A stretch of 64,000 nt of DNA. Source: Akkermansiaceae bacterium. Its GTDB lineage: Bacteria; Verrucomicrobiota; Verrucomicrobiia; Verrucomicrobiales; Akkermansiaceae. Under the pieces are notes generated by a model that ran no database searches, was not told where the DNA came from, and was given only the letters and a program-made list of their open reading frames with translations. The stretch lies in contig JARWZU010000088.1 of assembly GCA_029866215.1 (NCBI GenBank), forward strand, positions 1-64,000. Direction: 5' to 3'. A program made the translations under genes and the position numbers. Positions 63,371 to 64,000 of this stretch are shown piece by piece. How positions within the stretch are numbered: position 1 is the first letter of the stretch; each line of letters starts with the position of its first letter.

Positions 63371-64000
63371 ATGAAGCTTTCGGTAATTATCCCGGTATAC
63401 AATGAGATCGGATCGGTGGGTGAGGTTCTTGGTATGCTCCTCTCGAAAAAGATCGAGGGTGTTGAAATTGAAATTTTGGTTGTTGAAAGTAACTCCACGG
63501 ATGGATCACGAGAGGTGGTTCAGAGTTTTGGAGGAAAGCAAAATCTTTCGATTATTCTTGAAGAGGTGCCACAAGGCAAAGGTCACGCAGTCCGGACCGG
63601 TCTGGTTGCTGCCACTGGTGATGTAATTCTAATCCAAGATGCGGATCTCGAGTACTCGCTAGATGATTATGAAAAGCTGCTGGAGCCTATTGCTAATGGG
63701 AGATCTGATTTTGTTCTCGGCACGCGTCACACCGAGGGAAATTGGCACATGCGTAAATTTAAATCTGCAAATCATTTGGCTTTTTTCATGAATCTTGCGC
63801 ACTGGAGTTTCACATGGCTTCTGAATCAATCGCTCAAGACGAACATGTCCGACCCGTTCACGATGTTCAAGGTTTTTAGGAAATCGTGCATCGATAACCT
63901 TGAATTTGAGTGCAATCGTTTTGATTTCGATTGGGAGCTTGTCATCAAGTTAGTTCGCGCCGACTTCAAACCTTTGGAGATTCCGATTTCATATCAGTCC
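63371..64000 (+). CDS. Family 2 glycosyltransferase, N-terminal part (cut by window end)
   Basis: From the ATG at 63371 the frame stays open to the last base, giving 210 residues. It begins MKLSVIIPVYNEIGSVGEVL and has EILVVESNSTDGSREVVQSF, then EEVPQGKGHAVRTGLVAATG and VILIQDADLEYSLDDYEKLL with the DAD metal site, and later LGTRHTEGNWHMRKF. This is a GT2 of the polyprenyl-phosphate (dolichol-phosphate) sugar-transfer type; acceptor unknown. Base use is more A+T-rich than its neighbours, perhaps a sign of a separate origin for the locus. Confidence 0.85.
   Translation, partial: MKLSVIIPVYNEIGSVGEVLGMLLSKKIEGVEIEILVVESNSTDGSREVVQSFGGKQNLSIILEEVPQGKGHAVRTGLVAATGDVILIQDADLEYSLDDYEKLLEPIANGRSDFVLGTRHTEGNWHMRKFKSANHLAFFMNLAHWSFTWLLNQSLKTNMSDPFTMFKVFRKSCIDNLEFECNRFDFDWELVIKLVRADFKPLEIPISYQS

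Overview
The window looks like chromosomal DNA of a moderately GC-rich member of the Verrucomicrobia (inference; nearest in style to the Verrucomicrobiaceae/Akkermansiaceae). Support comes from the gene mix: secreted YHYH, polysaccharide-lyase, sulfatase and GH8 proteins beside a SUMF1-type sulfatase-maturating protein, GldG/DUF4340 and MoxR/DUF58/BatA blocks, a monomeric isocitrate dehydrogenase and a DnaG with Verrucomicrobia-like spacing. Most of the window is core chromosome with short islands of decay.

Layout. 1-2160: the 3' end of menB, an abutting IS3-family remnant, a VapBC-type toxin-antitoxin pair, a YhcG/DUF1016 protein that has lost its nuclease core, and a nested palindrome. 2166-8826: prfA, a formylglycine-generating-enzyme-like protein, then a GldF/GldG/DUF4340 export operon. 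8863-20702: recF; HPr, S18, L33 and a DksA-like protein; scpB-pheA; citrate synthase; SDR; DUF6941; an AT-rich 700-bp gap with DnaA-box-like repeats; monomeric icd; proA. 20703-24600: a 21-bp-unit repeat array and a 1034-residue secreted Ig-like protein. 24700-27374: a GbsR/MarR regulator bracketed by two matching palindromes, an epimerase and a 3D-domain lipoprotein. 27375-32340: VOC protein, ndk, and the sufDBC operon headed by a Fur-family regulator. 32477-34308: an OlsB/OlsA-like acyltransferase pair. 34430-35992: S13-S11-S4. 36322-42561: a MoxR-DUF58-BatA-VWA operon. 42783-47658: small stress-type and unknown genes, a DEAD-box helicase, a wrecked aminotransferase gene and a small lipoprotein. 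47746-57043: a secreted polysaccharide-degradation cluster (PL6, DUF6250, SGNH hydrolase, YHYH, NHL, sulfatase, GH8). 57047-64000: tRNA-Val, dnaG, a membrane protein, a GT2-methyltransferase fusion and a GT2 gene cut by the window end.

How the genes connect. Citrate synthase and isocitrate dehydrogenase lie 2 kb apart and supply the oxidative TCA branch; proA and pheA belong to proline and phenylalanine synthesis. SufBCD builds Fe-S clusters, probably under the adjacent Fur-like protein. The SUMF1-like protein near 4 kb keeps both catalytic cysteines and can plausibly mature the CxPxR sulfatase near 54 kb. The MoxR block and the GldFG block are envelope-associated assemblies. Small genes missed by a 60-residue cut-off (menB tail, rpmG) and the open-ended GT2 gene at the right edge were read directly from the bases.

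No clearly new multi-gene system was proven. The most unusual signals are the heptapeptide-coding 21-bp array, the paired operators around the GbsR-like gene, the DnaA-box-like repeats and the catalytic-core deletion in the YhcG protein.
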